Source: an unicellular cyanobacterium SU2 (lineage in GTDB: Bacteria; Cyanobacteriota; Cyanobacteriia; Cyanobacteriales; Microcystaceae). From it: a DNA stretch of 64,000 nucleotides. Under the pieces are notes generated by a model. The model was not told where the DNA came from and did not search any database. It saw nothing but the letters and a program-made list of their open reading frames with translations. The translations under genes and the position numbers were made by a program. The stretch is taken from contig NEED01000078.1 of NCBI GenBank assembly GCA_002110465.1, positions 124,001 through 188,000 on the forward strand. Reading direction: 5' to 3'. This document shows, one piece after another, positions 53,464 through 63,144 of this stretch (positions within the stretch are counted from its first letter, which is position 1; the number at the start of each line of letters is the position of its first letter).

Positions 53464-55152
53464 CTAACTTTTTTTATCGATAAGATTGTTGATTTTTTCC
53501 TGAGCCATTAATGCAATGACAGAACGCAAAAAAAACAAACTAAATAATCCTGATAATCCAAAGCTAATAAACGCAAATTTAATATATATGGTGGTCACTA
53601 AAAGAGAAGCTGATAACAAAGTAAATCCAGTTAAGCAAGCATAAATTAAACACTTAATCCCTATGTGTATAAGTTTTAGTGTTCTTTCGCTTTCTAAAGA
53701 ACGAATCCGAAATTGTAGTTCTCCTTGCTCAATTTTTTGGGTTAATTCTTTAATTAATTTATCAGTTGAGTTGGGTTTTTGCAACGTATTTTTAACAAAG
53801 TCTTTGGCTTGTTGTGCTATGGCACTAACAACTGTTCCTTGTCCATTACTTAAGGCAATACTCTTGACAAAAGGTTGACTTGCTGCTATTAAATTATACT
53901 GAGGATCTAAGGCGCGAGCAATACCATCAAGGGTTGTTAAAGATTTAAGAATAAATGTCATTTGAGGTGGTAAACGAAAAGGTTGTTGTTTAAACATTAA
54001 ATATACTTCATCACTAATCACTTCAAATGCTTTAACATCCACAGGTTTATCTCGAAAATTTTCCAAAAGAAAGGCAATAATTCGTCTGACAGAACTCATA
54101 TCTTTTAGCGGTTCAATCAATCCCATATAAACTAAGGTTTCAACCACTTTATCTGTATCTTTTTTTAAAACAGCAAAAAAGGTTTGAACCATCTGATCTT
54201 TAGCCATTAGTTTAACTTCTGCCATGGTGCCAAAATCATAAAAAATCAACTCTCCCCGTTGACTGACAGCCATATTTCCAGGGTGAGGGTCAGATTGGAA
54301 AAAACCATCGATTAATAATTGTTTTAAGTAGGAACAAATTCCCAGTTGAATGATGCGATCTAAATTAATACCGTTAGCTTCTAAACTCGCACGATCATCA
54401 ACCTTAATTCCTGGGAGATATTCTAGGGTTAAGATCCTTTTAGTCGTATATTTCCAATAAATTTTAGGAATTTTGATTTGAGGATAACGTTTGAAATTTT
54501 CTCGAAATCTATCGGCATTTTTCCCTTCATTGATATAATCTATTTCTTGAAATAAAAGCTCAAAAAATTCTTCGTAAATTGCTTCAATATCGTATTTTTT
54601 AAACCGAGAAAGATATCGATTAAGTAAACGAGTTAAACGATGTAAAACCTCAAAATCTAAATTAAAAATTTTTTCTAATCCAGGCCGTTGAACTTTAACA
54701 ACAATGTCTTGTCCTGTATATAATTTAGCACGATGAACTTGTCCGAGACTGGCAGAAGCAAGGGGAATTGATTCAAACTCTTTAAATAACTTATCTATTG
54801 ATTTACCTAATTCAGTTTCTATGACTGCGATCGCCTCATCTGAACTAAAGGGAGGAACTCGATCTTGTAGTTGACTAAGTTCTTGAATATACTCTAAAGG
54901 AATGAGATCCGCACGGGTGGAAAGAGACTGACCAATTTTAATGAATGTTGGTCCTAATTCTAATAGTTTTTTGACTAACCATCGGGCGCGTTTATGTCTA
55001 CGCTTAGGGGAATTATTGCGAACGAATTTATCCCATCCTAACCCTATAATAAATTGAAAAGTAACCCCAAAAATCTCCCATTGGCGAATCAGAGGAGAAG
55101 GTTGAAAGCGTTGCCAGCGTAGGGAGTTAGACGATACCCTCTGAGTTAGCAT
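53464..55152 (-). CDS. ABC1/AarF/UbiB-family protein kinase-like protein
   Basis: A protein of 562 residues. The atypical-kinase signatures are present: LGPTFIKIGQSLSTRADLIP (the KxGQ motif, residue ~72), PLASASLGQVHRAKLYTGQD (the Ala-rich loop, residue ~152), QEIDYINEGKNADRF, FFQSDPHPGNMAVSQRGELI (catalytic loop) and FYDFGTMAEV (the DFG-like motif). Two membrane helices close the protein (residues ~500-550). Relatives act in plastoquinone/ubiquinone metabolism or membrane lipid homeostasis. Cyanobacteria have several paralogues, so I give no symbol. It starts 18 bp after the stop of the upstream kinase-like gene. Confidence 0.9.
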   Translation of the reverse strand: MLTQRVSSNSLRWQRFQPSPLIRQWEIFGVTFQFIIGLGWDKFVRNNSPKRRHKRARWLVKKLLELGPTFIKIGQSLSTRADLIPLEYIQELSQLQDRVPPFSSDEAIAVIETELGKSIDKLFKEFESIPLASASLGQVHRAKLYTGQDIVVKVQRPGLEKIFNLDFEVLHRLTRLLNRYLSRFKKYDIEAIYEEFFELLFQEIDYINEGKNADRFRENFKRYPQIKIPKIYWKYTTKRILTLEYLPGIKVDDRASLEANGINLDRIIQLGICSYLKQLLIDGFFQSDPHPGNMAVSQRGELIFYDFGTMAEVKLMAKDQMVQTFFAVLKKDTDKVVETLVYMGLIEPLKDMSSVRRIIAFLLENFRDKPVDVKAFEVISDEVYLMFKQQPFRLPPQMTFILKSLTTLDGIARALDPQYNLIAASQPFVKSIALSNGQGTVVSAIAQQAKDFVKNTLQKPNSTDKLIKELTQKIEQGELQFRIRSLESERTLKLIHIGIKCLIYACLTGFTLLSASLLVTTIYIKFAFISFGLSGLFSLFFLRSVIALMAQEKINNLIDKKS

Positions 55153-55170
55153 AAAACTTAAAGATTGCTA

Positions 55171-56574
55171 CTAAAATGATGATTGAGGAAGAATTAATCT
55201 CACCACAATTATACAGTTTTCAGGGTTATCTGTTGATTCTTTAGTTATCTCAATTTTGCCTTTCAGCAATTCTACCAGTTCTTTAACAATAGTTAACCCC
55301 AAGCCAATACCTGGAATTCCATTATCAATTACCCATTGTTCTCGATAGAATGGCTCAAAAAAATCTCTCAAATGTTCCCGACAAAAACAAGGACTTAAAT
55401 TTTTAAGGGTAATTACGGTTTGGGAATGATCGTGAGAATTTTGTCGCGTGATATTCAGAAAGACAGACGAATGTGGGATAGAAAATTTTTCGGCATTTTT
55501 GAAAAGTTCGAGTAAAATCTGTCTCAGATGATTAGGGTCTGTATCAAGTTCCCAGGCAGTTGAGTTAAACCGAGTTTGTGACTCTTGAGGATCATCAAAG
55601 CTAATCTCTAGAGTCAAAAATTGACGTTTATTATTTTTTTTTTGTTGTTCCCACGTTGTGATTAACTCTTCTATGAAAGCTCGAAGATTGACTGAAGTTG
55701 GATTGAGGGTTAATTGTTCGGATTTTAAAATTTTTAGTTGTAAAATTTCTTCATTGATTCCATTGAGTTTGCCCCATTCTTCCTCTATAACATCTAACCT
55801 TTTTTGAAGAACATCGTGAGGAAATTCTTTGTGACGCAACATCGTAATTCCCATCTTAATACTCGCTAAAGGATTACGGGTTTGATCACTCATGATAGTA
55901 ATAATATTATGAATTAGCTGTTTATTCCATTGCAGTTGTTGATCAAGCTGTTTCCGAGTTGCCTGCCACCAAAGTTTGAGAATGGGATTCTCTTCTAATA
56001 CTTTGGGAATACGAGTTAAAGACAAATTACTGTCCATGGTGTTATCTGTTAAATTTTCAGTAGCAGATAGTTTAAGTTCAAGCAAATGGCAAGCGATCGC
56101 CACTGAATTTTCTAGATTTTTTAACAATTCTTTTTCTTTAACTGTCCATTGATAGGGATCACTTTTTGCTAATACAATAATTCCATTGACTTTTCCATGA
56201 AATGTAGTTCCTATTCCCAAAAGTGACCCGACTAAAATATCCCGAAACCTTTTACTTAGTATCTTATCAGTTGCTTTAGATAAGTTAGCTATCGCCCCTA
56301 TATTTGGCTTTTGAGTTAACTTATTGACCCAAGGTTGAGACATCAACTCTGGTAGGATATCTGAAGGAATTCGAGGTATATCTTTAGCTGTCCAGCTAAC
56401 AAACTCAAACGATTGTTGCTCATCCATCCCAACAATAATTAGGCAACGATCTCCAGATAAAGATTCTCCCAAAATACGAGCAACGTCCGACAGCATTCCC
56501 ATTGCATCAGGAATTGTTTGGATGGTATTCATAATACGTTTTTCTAAATCATAGAAACTTTTCTTATCGGACAT
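55171..56574 (-). CDS. GAF-domain histidine-kinase-like protein lacking the phospho-acceptor histidine
   Basis: A protein of 467 residues. A GAF-like domain occupies ~20-165 (GESLSGDRCLIIVGMDEQQS, VNGIIVLAKSDPYQWTVKEK). A HisKA-like helical hairpin at ~220-270 reads IMSDQTRNPLASIKMGITML: Asp stands where SHELRTPL has the His. The HATPase domain has the N-box LLELFKNAEKFS and a G-box with GIGLGLTIVKELVELLKGKI, but the G1 Asp motif reads QWVIDNGIPG. It is soluble. It could signal by ATP binding or dimerise with another kinase rather than autophosphorylate. It probably forms an operon with the ABC1 gene downstream. Confidence 0.8.
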   Translation of the reverse strand: MSDKKSFYDLEKRIMNTIQTIPDAMGMLSDVARILGESLSGDRCLIIVGMDEQQSFEFVSWTAKDIPRIPSDILPELMSQPWVNKLTQKPNIGAIANLSKATDKILSKRFRDILVGSLLGIGTTFHGKVNGIIVLAKSDPYQWTVKEKELLKNLENSVAIACHLLELKLSATENLTDNTMDSNLSLTRIPKVLEENPILKLWWQATRKQLDQQLQWNKQLIHNIITIMSDQTRNPLASIKMGITMLRHKEFPHDVLQKRLDVIEEEWGKLNGINEEILQLKILKSEQLTLNPTSVNLRAFIEELITTWEQQKKNNKRQFLTLEISFDDPQESQTRFNSTAWELDTDPNHLRQILLELFKNAEKFSIPHSSVFLNITRQNSHDHSQTVITLKNLSPCFCREHLRDFFEPFYREQWVIDNGIPGIGLGLTIVKELVELLKGKIEITKESTDNPENCIIVVRLILPQSSF

Positions 56575-56898
56575 TTTCCTAGTACACTATTTCTAGAGAT
56601 TATTGGATTGATGGCCAGGTGATAAAAAATTATTTATCCCTGACGAATAACTATTGTCTATTCTGTAGGACGTAAAGACATTTGGAAATACTCTTTGTAA
56701 ATATTGTAGGAATCCTTAAAGCAAGAAGGTCTCTACTATTCTCCAATTTTACTGCGATGGGAGGAAAACTCTCTGTTTAGAGTCGGGGAGAACCGAACAA
56801 AATAGGCTTAAGGACTTTGCTACTCTAGACTAAAGGATAATATTATAGGTAAAATCTAAAATCTTTTTTATTTGTGACCACCTAGGAGATTTCTGTTA
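56575..56898. other. Divergent intergenic region between the kinase-like gene and dnaJ
   Basis: This 324-bp stretch should contain the promoters of both divergent genes. I see only A+T-rich sequence with partial inverted repeats around 56770-56800 (CTCTCTGTTTAGAG). No gene or RNA is recognised. Confidence 0.35.
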
Positions 56899-57909
56899 AT
56901 GGCTTCAACCGACTATAAAGATTACTACGCCATCTTAGGAGTTAATAAAAACGCCAGCGCTGAGGAAATCAAAAAAGCCTTCCGGAAGTTAGCTGTCAAA
57001 TATCATCCTGACAGAAACCCTGGGAATCAACAAGCTGAAGAAAAGTTTAAAGAGATTAGCGAAGCTTACGAAGTTCTATCAGATCACGAAAAGCGGCAAA
57101 AGTATGACCAATTTGGTCAATATTGGCAACAAGCAGGTCAAGGAGGCTGGCCTAATGGTCGGACTAATGTTGATTTTGGCGGCTTTGACTTTAGCCAATA
57201 TGGTAACTTTGATGAATTTATCAACGAATTATTAGGTCGCTTTGGAACCCCTGGGGGAACTAAGACAGGAAGTTATAGCTATCGAAGCACGACAGGGAGA
57301 CAGCCAGGATATAGTGATTTTGGGGGGTTTTCTGATATGGGTGGGTTTGGCAATCAAACCTCTCAAACTCCTGTGGCTGATAGAAGTGCGACCCTACGTC
57401 TCACCTTTTCTGAAGCCTTTACTGGCGTGCAAAAACGCCTCAATTTAGGCAATGAAGTGATTGATGTTCGTATTCCGGCAGGGGCAAAAACAGGTAGTCG
57501 GGTACGAGTCCGAGGAAAGGGCTCAATCAATCCCTACAATCAGCAACGGGGAGATTTGTACCTCAATATTGAATTGATTTCCCATCAGTTTTTTCAATTT
57601 GAGTCAGATAATCTCGTCTGTGAGGTTCCCATTACCCCCGATGAAGCCGTCTTAGGTACATCGATTGAAGTTCCTACCCCTGATGGAATGGTGACGGTGA
57701 AGATTCCTCCAGGAATCCGTTCGGGTCAATCTTTACGCCTACGAGGAAAAGGCTGGGTTCTCCCTAAAGATGGAAGGGGCGATCAATTGGTCAAAATTAT
57801 TATTGATACTCCCCAAAGCCTAAGTGCAACAGAACGAGAATATTATCAAAAAATTAGTGCTAATCGCACCTATAACCCTCGTCATAACTTAAAAAACGTA
57901 CGTCTGTAA
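56899..57909 (+). CDS. DnaJ-type co-chaperone (CbpA-like, no zinc finger)
   Basis: A protein of 336 residues. The J domain (residues ~6-70) has [10 protein letters not shown] with the Hsp70-stimulating HPD. A Gly/Phe-rich linker with many GGF and GSYS elements runs to ~160. Two beta-sandwich substrate-binding domains follow ([60 protein letters not shown]). The CxxCxGxG zinc-finger repeats are absent, which puts it in the type II/CbpA class. It works with DnaK to remodel or deliver proteins. TAGGAGATTTCTGTTA precedes the ATG. Confidence 0.93.
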   Translation: MASTDYKDYYAILGVNKNASAEEIKKAFRKLAVKYHPDRNPGNQQAEEKFKEISEAYEVLSDHEKRQKYDQFGQYWQQAGQGGWPNGRTNVDFGGFDFSQYGNFDEFINELLGRFGTPGGTKTGSYSYRSTTGRQPGYSDFGGFSDMGGFGNQTSQTPVADRSATLRLTFSEAFTGVQKRLNLGNEVIDVRIPAGAKTGSRVRVRGKGSINPYNQQRGDLYLNIELISHQFFQFESDNLVCEVPITPDEAVLGTSIEVPTPDGMVTVKIPPGIRSGQSLRLRGKGWVLPKDGRGDQLVKIIIDTPQSLSATEREYYQKISANRTYNPRHNLKNVRL

Positions 57910-57926
57910 TAAGATCATGATAAGAA

Positions 57927-57965
57927 GGTCAGCAAGTTTGAATCCTAGACCCCAACTCGCTGACC
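57927..57965. terminator. Bidirectional hairpin between dnaJ-type gene and apcC
   Basis: GGTCAGC (57927-57933) pairs perfectly with GCTGACC (57959-57965), extended inside by AGTT/AACT. It lies between two convergent stop codons (57909 and 58036), so it may end transcription from both sides. Strong T runs are absent. Confidence 0.55.
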
Positions 57966-58035
57966 CTCATTAAGCATTTGGTGAGAATAGTACCTAATTA
58001 ACAATTATTAACTATTCTCTATCAACGATTAACTA

Positions 58036-58239
58036 TTACAGAAGACCAGTATTAGTCCCTTGCTTACCAGTAGCTAGTTCTACTTTGACGATTTTACCGC
58101 CCATTTTCATAATGCGCTGTTGTTCCCGAAACCAATTATCGTAAGGAACTAATTTAGTAAAGTAGGTATTCTGTAATTCGCGTTGAGTCCGAATCCGAGT
58201 TTGGCTAGGGACACAAGCTGTCACTTTAAACATCCGCAT
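58036..58239 (-). CDS. apcC: Phycobilisome core linker, 7.8 kDa (allophycocyanin-associated)
   Basis: A protein of 67 residues, starting at the ATG at 58239 after AGGAGAA. It is a near-canonical ApcC: MRMFKVTACVPSQTRIRTQR, YFTKLVPYDNWFREQQRIMK and IVKVELATGKQGTNTGLL. It is the small linker that sits within allophycocyanin trimers at the end of phycobilisome core cylinders. It is the third gene of apcA-apcB-apcC on the minus strand, 240 bp after apcB. The gap contains GGTTCGGGAAGTC/GACTTCCCGAACC-like pairing (58425-58440) that could attenuate readthrough and lower linker dosage. Confidence 0.97.
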   Translation of the reverse strand: MRMFKVTACVPSQTRIRTQRELQNTYFTKLVPYDNWFREQQRIMKMGGKIVKVELATGKQGTNTGLL

Positions 58240-58479
58240 GGGTGAAGTTCTCCTAAAATTAATCAAAAAATTTTGAAGGGAAAAGCTTTCGAGTAACCAA
58301 TCGCTTAAGGTTCATCCAACCTCTAAATATAACAAAGGTCGGGAGTCTTTGAGTCAATACTAGTTCGTCAAAACCCATCTTTAGCCTCTAAAGATTAAGC
58401 CTTTAACCAGCTAGCACTCACCCTAGACTTCCCGAACCTCCAATGGACAATTCTTAATTGATTGCCAACATTAGCCGTT

Positions 58480-58965
58480 CTAGCTTAAGCCAGAGCAAAT
58501 GTAGTCGAAATAAACACCCATTTCTTTACCAGCATCAGCACCAACTAAACCAGCAGTGACTTCTTTCATTGCTTGAATAGCTTGAACAGTGCTAGAGATA
58601 GGAACCCCTAAAGAATTGTAGGTTTCTTTTAATCCGTTGAGAACCCGCTCATCAAGGATAGAGGGATCGCCAGCTAACATACCATAGGTGGAGTAGCGCA
58701 GATAATAGTCGAGATCACGGATACAAGCCGCATAACGACGAGTGGTGTACATATTGCCACCAGGACGGGTGACATCAGAGTACAACAAGGACTTAGCAAC
58801 AGCTTCTTTAACGATCGCTGCAGCATTGGCACTGATAACGCTAGCCGCGCGAACCCGAAGTTCACCAGTAGCAAAGTAGCCTTTGAGTTTGTCCATAGCA
58901 GAACCATCAAGGTACTTCCCTTGAACGTCTGCCGAATTGATTACAGAGGTAATTGCGTCTTGCAT
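58480..58965 (-). CDS. apcB: Allophycocyanin beta chain
   Basis: A protein of 161 residues with the phycobiliprotein globin fold. The chromophore Cys lies in [20 protein letters not shown] near residue 81, and the conserved Asn at the beta chromophore site is in [24 protein letters not shown] (N71/72). The opening [20 protein letters not shown] is typical of ApcB. It pairs with ApcA into (alpha-beta)3 trimers of the phycobilisome core, which pass light energy to the photosystems. It lies 91 bp downstream of apcA on the minus strand. Confidence 0.97.
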   Translation of the reverse strand: MQDAITSVINSADVQGKYLDGSAMDKLKGYFATGELRVRAASVISANAAAIVKEAVAKSLLYSDVTRPGGNMYTTRRYAACIRDLDYYLRYSTYGMLAGDPSILDERVLNGLKETYNSLGVPISSTVQAIQAMKEVTAGLVGADAGKEMGVYFDYICSGLS

Positions 58966-59056
58966 AATTGTGCTTCCTTAATCTTGCTTAGTCTTCAAAA
59001 GTCTTACGAATTAATGGGAAAACCTGAGGTAAAACGAATTTTTAAAAGAACTCGTC

Positions 59057-59542
59057 CTACTGCATGGCACCGATGACGTAATCGAAGTAAGAACCAGCTT
59101 CAGCCGCATCATCAGCAGACATCATGCCTGTAGCTACTTCTTTCATTTCACGAACGCTTTGAGCAACAGCACCGATGTCAGTTCCCAAAGATTTGTACAT
59201 TTCTCGTACACCCACTAAGCCGATTTCTTCGATGGGGGTAACATCGCCAGAAACAACTCCGTAGGTGACTAAGCGAAGATAGTAATCCATATCCCGCAGA
59301 CAGGTAGCGGTCATTTCTTCGCCGTAAGCATTGCCACCAGGAGAAACGATATCGGGACGCTTTTGGAACAAGCGATCGCCAGCTTGTTTAACAATGCTTT
59401 CACGCGCACCTGTTAAGGTTTCTGCAATACGTAGACGGGCTGCACCACCGGTAACAAAAGCTTTAATTCTATCTAGTTCACCGGGGCTGAGGTAGCGGGC
59501 TTCCGCATCAGCATTCACGATTGACTTCGTGACAATACTCAT
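59057..59542 (-). CDS. apcA: Allophycocyanin alpha chain
   Basis: A protein of 161 residues, [20 protein letters not shown] to [10 protein letters not shown]. The phycocyanobilin-binding Cys is in [20 protein letters not shown] near residue 81. It forms the core trimers with ApcB. A GGGAGGA Shine-Dalgarno lies about 9 bases upstream of the ATG, consistent with very high expression. It heads the apcABC unit; apcE, common upstream of apcA elsewhere, is not here, its place being taken by a divergent PHP gene. Codon choice looks less A+T-rich than in the neighbours, as expected for an abundant protein. Confidence 0.97.
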   Translation of the reverse strand: MSIVTKSIVNADAEARYLSPGELDRIKAFVTGGAARLRIAETLTGARESIVKQAGDRLFQKRPDIVSPGGNAYGEEMTATCLRDMDYYLRLVTYGVVSGDVTPIEEIGLVGVREMYKSLGTDIGAVAQSVREMKEVATGMMSADDAAEAGSYFDYVIGAMQ

Positions 59543-59847
59543 TGATGGATTCCTCCCAAAAAAAGAAATTTAGATCCTGTTAAGCTGACATTATCAAATT
59601 GAAAACGGCAGCTTGGGTGTCTTTAAATTAATATGTTGCCTAGCAACCTGACCCAATCATTTTCAGGCATTGTGTAGACATTCGTTGTAGTTGCTTAACA
59701 CTTTTTTACATTTTATTCAGAAAAATACGTTGGGTTATTAGTCTAATTAGTTCAGCTAAACTACTACAAAGCACATTCCTGTTTAAGCAAAGAATTGTTA
59801 TCCTAGATGTAACAATTTGCAATATTTTTCCAGTCACGACACCAACT
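59543..59847. promoter_or_regulatory. apcA promoter/leader region
   Basis: This 305-bp gap separates divergent apcA and the PHP gene. On the minus strand the apcA leader contains a small hairpin GTTGC-TAG-GCAAC (59635-59647). The strong ribosome-binding site at 59553-59559 is the only other clear signal. Promoter boxes cannot be placed with confidence. Confidence 0.45.
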
Positions 59848-60540
59848 ATGGTTGTATCAATGTCAACTCAGCCATCAGCCCAGGATACTGAGGCACTTAA
59901 GGAAGTTTGGCAAACCCTCCACCGTGAGAGTTGCCCCTATGACTATAACTTCCATATGCACACCATCCACTCTGATGGACAACTAAAGCCTTTAGGATTA
60001 ATTGCACAAGCAGTGGCTATCGGTCTCAAAGGGATGGCAATTACAGACCATCATTCTATTAACGGTTACCAAGTGGCGCAAAACTGGATTGATGAAACTC
60101 GCCAACACCATCCTCACGCCCCTCTTCCCCATCTTTGGACTGGGGTTGAGATTACGGCTAATCTACTCGATACTGAAGTTCATATTTTAGGTTATGGGTT
60201 TGAGCCGCATCATCGTGCGATGAAGCCTTATCTCCAAGGAACTGCTCCTGAAGGCACCTTAGCCTTAGCTAGTCAGATTATAGACGCTTTCCATCAAGCA
60301 GGTGGCTTAGCAATATTAGCCCACCCTGTCCGTTATAACCGTTCTGAGGTTGAGCTTATTCAAGCTTGTGCTGATTTAGGAATTGATGGAGTAGAGGCTT
60401 TTTATGCTTATGGTAACCCGAAACCCTGGGAAGCCAGCCCCAAACAAACTGAACAAGTTTTAGGGTTGAGTGAGGTTTATGGGTTATTTAAAACCTGTGG
60501 TACTGATACCCATGGTTTGAGTTTACTTCGACGAATTTAA
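59848..60540 (+). CDS. PHP-domain phosphoesterase
   Basis: A protein of 230 residues with the PHP metal-binding pattern: NFHMHTIHSDGQLKPL (H-x-H, residue ~32), AITDHHSINGY, GVEITA, LAHPVRYN and a closing FKTCGTDTHG (D-x-H). The family includes nucleoside 3',5'-bisphosphate and 5'-3' oligonucleotide phosphatases (TrpH/YciV type), which recycle pAp or trim RNA ends. At 230 residues it is shorter than YciV (~290), lacking the insertion subdomain seen in some relatives, although all metal ligands appear present. It is divergent from apcA. Confidence 0.85.
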   Translation: MVVSMSTQPSAQDTEALKEVWQTLHRESCPYDYNFHMHTIHSDGQLKPLGLIAQAVAIGLKGMAITDHHSINGYQVAQNWIDETRQHHPHAPLPHLWTGVEITANLLDTEVHILGYGFEPHHRAMKPYLQGTAPEGTLALASQIIDAFHQAGGLAILAHPVRYNRSEVELIQACADLGIDGVEAFYAYGNPKPWEASPKQTEQVLGLSEVYGLFKTCGTDTHGLSLLRRI

Positions 60541-60837
60541 AAATAACAGGCAATAGGCAAGAGGAAACTAACAAATTCTAAAATAGCTTGTTGAGTTCCT
60601 AAGCCTAATTTTTCTATCTAAATATTTCTTTGTCCCTAAGCTAACATGATGATTCTTATTGGTTCTAACGTTACACACCATGAGAAAGACTGATTTTTGA
60701 TCGCAGCCCATTTTTCTTTAGTCTAAGCTTTAACCTCTTGAGAACTAATAATTTGAACGTGGTCGAAAAATTTCCCCAGTTCCAGATTAACAGTAGAATA
60801 GGAGACGGTCTACTAAGCATGATGAAGGAGAAAAACT
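60541..60837. other. Upstream region of petG
   Basis: This 297-bp gap contains no recognisable gene. It should hold the petG promoter; an AAGGAG ribosome-binding site lies at 60825-60830. Confidence 0.35.
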
Positions 60838-60954
60838 GTGATTGAACCCTTATTGTTAGGAATTGTTTTAGGATTGATCCCGATTACCTTAGCTGGTTTA
60901 TTTGTTGCAGCTTATTTGCAATATAAGCGCGGTAATCAACTCAATCTCGATTAA
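60838..60954 (+). CDS. petG: Cytochrome b6-f complex subunit 5 (PetG)
   Basis: A protein of 38 residues, too short for ordinary ORF lists: it starts at the GTG at 60838 ([20 protein letters not shown]) and ends [23 protein letters not shown] ribosome-binding site lies seven bases upstream. It is a single membrane-spanning subunit at the periphery of the cytochrome b6f dimer and is needed for assembly and stability of the complex in thylakoids. The sequence is essentially that of PetG in other cyanobacteria and plastids. Confidence 0.95.
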   Translation: MIEPLLLGIVLGLIPITLAGLFVAAYLQYKRGNQLNLD

Positions 60955-61078
60955 TTAAGCTTAGATCTTGCACCTGATCTTGAAAACCCCATTTTGAACC
61001 GAATATCAATCGGGTTTGCTCCCTTGCACTAATCAATTTTGTTTGACTTGTTGAGGACGGTGCAAGATCTCAGTAAAC

Positions 61079-61570
61079 TTAGTTTTGGTTATCTTGGCTT
61101 GATCTCTCTAATTCATTCCAAAAATCGCAGCTTAAAGCCCAGTTTCCCTTTTTCTCAATAATAGCCTGGCGGCCTAATTTGGGTGAGTGAATTAACTCGA
61201 TATCTAAATAATCTAACGGTCGATAAGAGAGTCGTTGCGCCCATTCAATGGCCGTAATACCTGGGAAGACTTCTTGCCCTTCCCAATAACGTTCGGGATA
61301 TAATTGCTCAATTTCTTGAAGTGTCAGACGATATAAATCTAGGTGATATAGAGGTAAACGGCCTTGAGTGTATTCATTAACCAGAGTAAAAGTAGGACTA
61401 ACAATGGGATCTGTAATACCCAACCCTTTGCCAACTCCCTGCACTAAAGTCGTTTTTCCCGAACCTAAGTCTCCTTTTAGCAAAATCGCCGTTCCAGCAG
61501 GTAAGAAGATTCCTAATTGCTGTCCTAACCTTTGAGTTGCTTCTTGATCGGGTAACTCAATAATTACCAT
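61079..61570 (-). CDS. tsaE: tRNA threonylcarbamoyladenosine biosynthesis ATPase TsaE
   Basis: A protein of 163 residues. The P-loop ILLKGDLGSGKTTLVQGVGK lies near residue 31, followed by the family's SPTFTLVNEY (switch), LYHLDLYRL and EWAQRL. It is the ATPase partner of TsaB-TsaD in making the t6A37 modification of ANN-decoding tRNAs; it is essential in many bacteria. It is encoded 9 bp after the stop of the YvcK-like gene on the same strand, so the two are likely cotranscribed. Confidence 0.95.
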   Translation of the reverse strand: MVIIELPDQEATQRLGQQLGIFLPAGTAILLKGDLGSGKTTLVQGVGKGLGITDPIVSPTFTLVNEYTQGRLPLYHLDLYRLTLQEIEQLYPERYWEGQEVFPGITAIEWAQRLSYRPLDYLDIELIHSPKLGRQAIIEKKGNWALSCDFWNELERSSQDNQN

Positions 61571-61579
61571 GGATTCAAA

Positions 61580-62956
61580 TTACTTGTTACTATACCAACG
61601 AAACAAAACTCGAGCCAATCGCTGGGGATTATGGCTAACCTTAGCAGTGATAGGATCTTCATCCATGACGTTGGCTAAAATCATACGACAGCCTAATTTA
61701 GCCACCTCTTCACGATCCGGAAAAACAGGATGACAGTTTTCTAGGGCGTAACGTTTTAAAGCATTGGGGGAAGGGGGTTGACGCTGAATTAGAACCGCAT
61801 CAAATAACCGTTGACTACAAACACGATCAATTGCTTTTAAATGATCGCTAACGGTATACCCATCCGTTTCCCCCGGTTGAGTCATGATATTACAAACATA
61901 GATACGAGGAACTTTAGCTTTAATCAAAGCTTCTCTAATTCCTGGAACCAAAAGATTAGGAATCAGACTGGTGTACAAACTCCCAGGTCCGATGATAATG
62001 TAATCAGCATCCTTAATCGCATTAATAGCTGCAGGTAAAGCAGGAGGATTAGCTGGAATAGAGCCAATACGTTCAATTTTTCCCCCAGCTTCTGTAATAT
62101 TGGATTCCCCTTCGATAAACCGTCCATCGGTCAATTCTGCCCAGAGACGAACGTCACTTAAGGTCGCAGGTAAAACCTTACCCCGTATGGCTAAAACCTT
62201 TGAACTAGCAGCGATCGCCTGTTCCAAGTCTCCCGTGATCTCTGTTAAAGCCGTCAGAAATAAGTTGCCAAAGCTGTGGCCGATCAGTCCATCCCCTGCT
62301 TGAAAGCGATATTGAAACAATTCGGTTAAGAGTTTTTCTTCATCAGCCAAAGCAGCCACACAGTTACGGATATCTCCTGGAGGAAGGACTCCAATTTCCC
62401 GTCTCAGTCGCCCTGATGACCCCCCATCATCAGCAACAGTGACAATGGCGGTCATGTTACTACTGTATTGTTTGAGTCCTCGTAGTAGGGTAGAAAGGCC
62501 AGTTCCTCCCCCAATGGCAACGATTCGGGGACCTCGGTTGCGGCGACGATGGGCTAGGAGGCGATCAACAAGTTCTTGATCTCCTTCTGGATTAAATGCT
62601 TCGGTAATTGAACCGACAGTACGACTTTGCCCCCATAATAGCAAAAATACCCCTAGAATAATCGCTAATGGACCAGAGATATAACTTGGAATATAAGTGG
62701 TAAGTAATTCTAGTAGCTTCGAGATAAATTCTAATAAGCGATACACAGGGGTTAACTTCAAGAATACCGCTAATCCTAAGAAGGTTAACATTAGACCAGT
62801 GATACTGATGAGCAACCAGCGTTTGACTAAAAGGCCAGGGGATAGCCATTTAAACCATCGGTTGACTTGTTTGGGGGTATTTTGGCCAACAGTTGCCCAT
62901 TTTCGCTGTTCTGATTGGATTTTGTGTATGGCCTGTTTTATAGGACTCTTGGACAT
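61580..62956 (-). CDS. YvcK/CofD-like protein (putative gluconeogenesis factor)
   Basis: A protein of 458 residues. Two membrane segments lie at ~48-66 and ~90-110 ([37 protein letters not shown]). The CofD-like fold follows from ~140: [52 protein letters not shown] and [20 protein letters not shown]. YvcK proteins bind UDP-sugars and influence cell-wall growth and central carbon metabolism; a catalytic role like CofD's is not established. The N-terminal membrane region is found in cyanobacterial members. It is followed by tsaE. Confidence 0.92.
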   Translation of the reverse strand: MSKSPIKQAIHKIQSEQRKWATVGQNTPKQVNRWFKWLSPGLLVKRWLLISITGLMLTFLGLAVFLKLTPVYRLLEFISKLLELLTTYIPSYISGPLAIILGVFLLLWGQSRTVGSITEAFNPEGDQELVDRLLAHRRRNRGPRIVAIGGGTGLSTLLRGLKQYSSNMTAIVTVADDGGSSGRLRREIGVLPPGDIRNCVAALADEEKLLTELFQYRFQAGDGLIGHSFGNLFLTALTEITGDLEQAIAASSKVLAIRGKVLPATLSDVRLWAELTDGRFIEGESNITEAGGKIERIGSIPANPPALPAAINAIKDADYIIIGPGSLYTSLIPNLLVPGIREALIKAKVPRIYVCNIMTQPGETDGYTVSDHLKAIDRVCSQRLFDAVLIQRQPPSPNALKRYALENCHPVFPDREEVAKLGCRMILANVMDEDPITAKVSHNPQRLARVLFRWYSNK

Positions 62957-63144
62957 AGGATAATGACCAAATAAATCGTAATTTTTTTAATGCTAATTTA
63001 AGCACTTTCTCAGGATGTTAGCATCAAATAGAAGACTCCTTTACTTTTCACTCTCAATGAAACAGCAAAAATGACAGGTTGAGTTATCCTAACTTCTCAA
63101 CAAGATAAGTAATCATCCTCGCCATCTTTGCCCTAGAAACTGGC

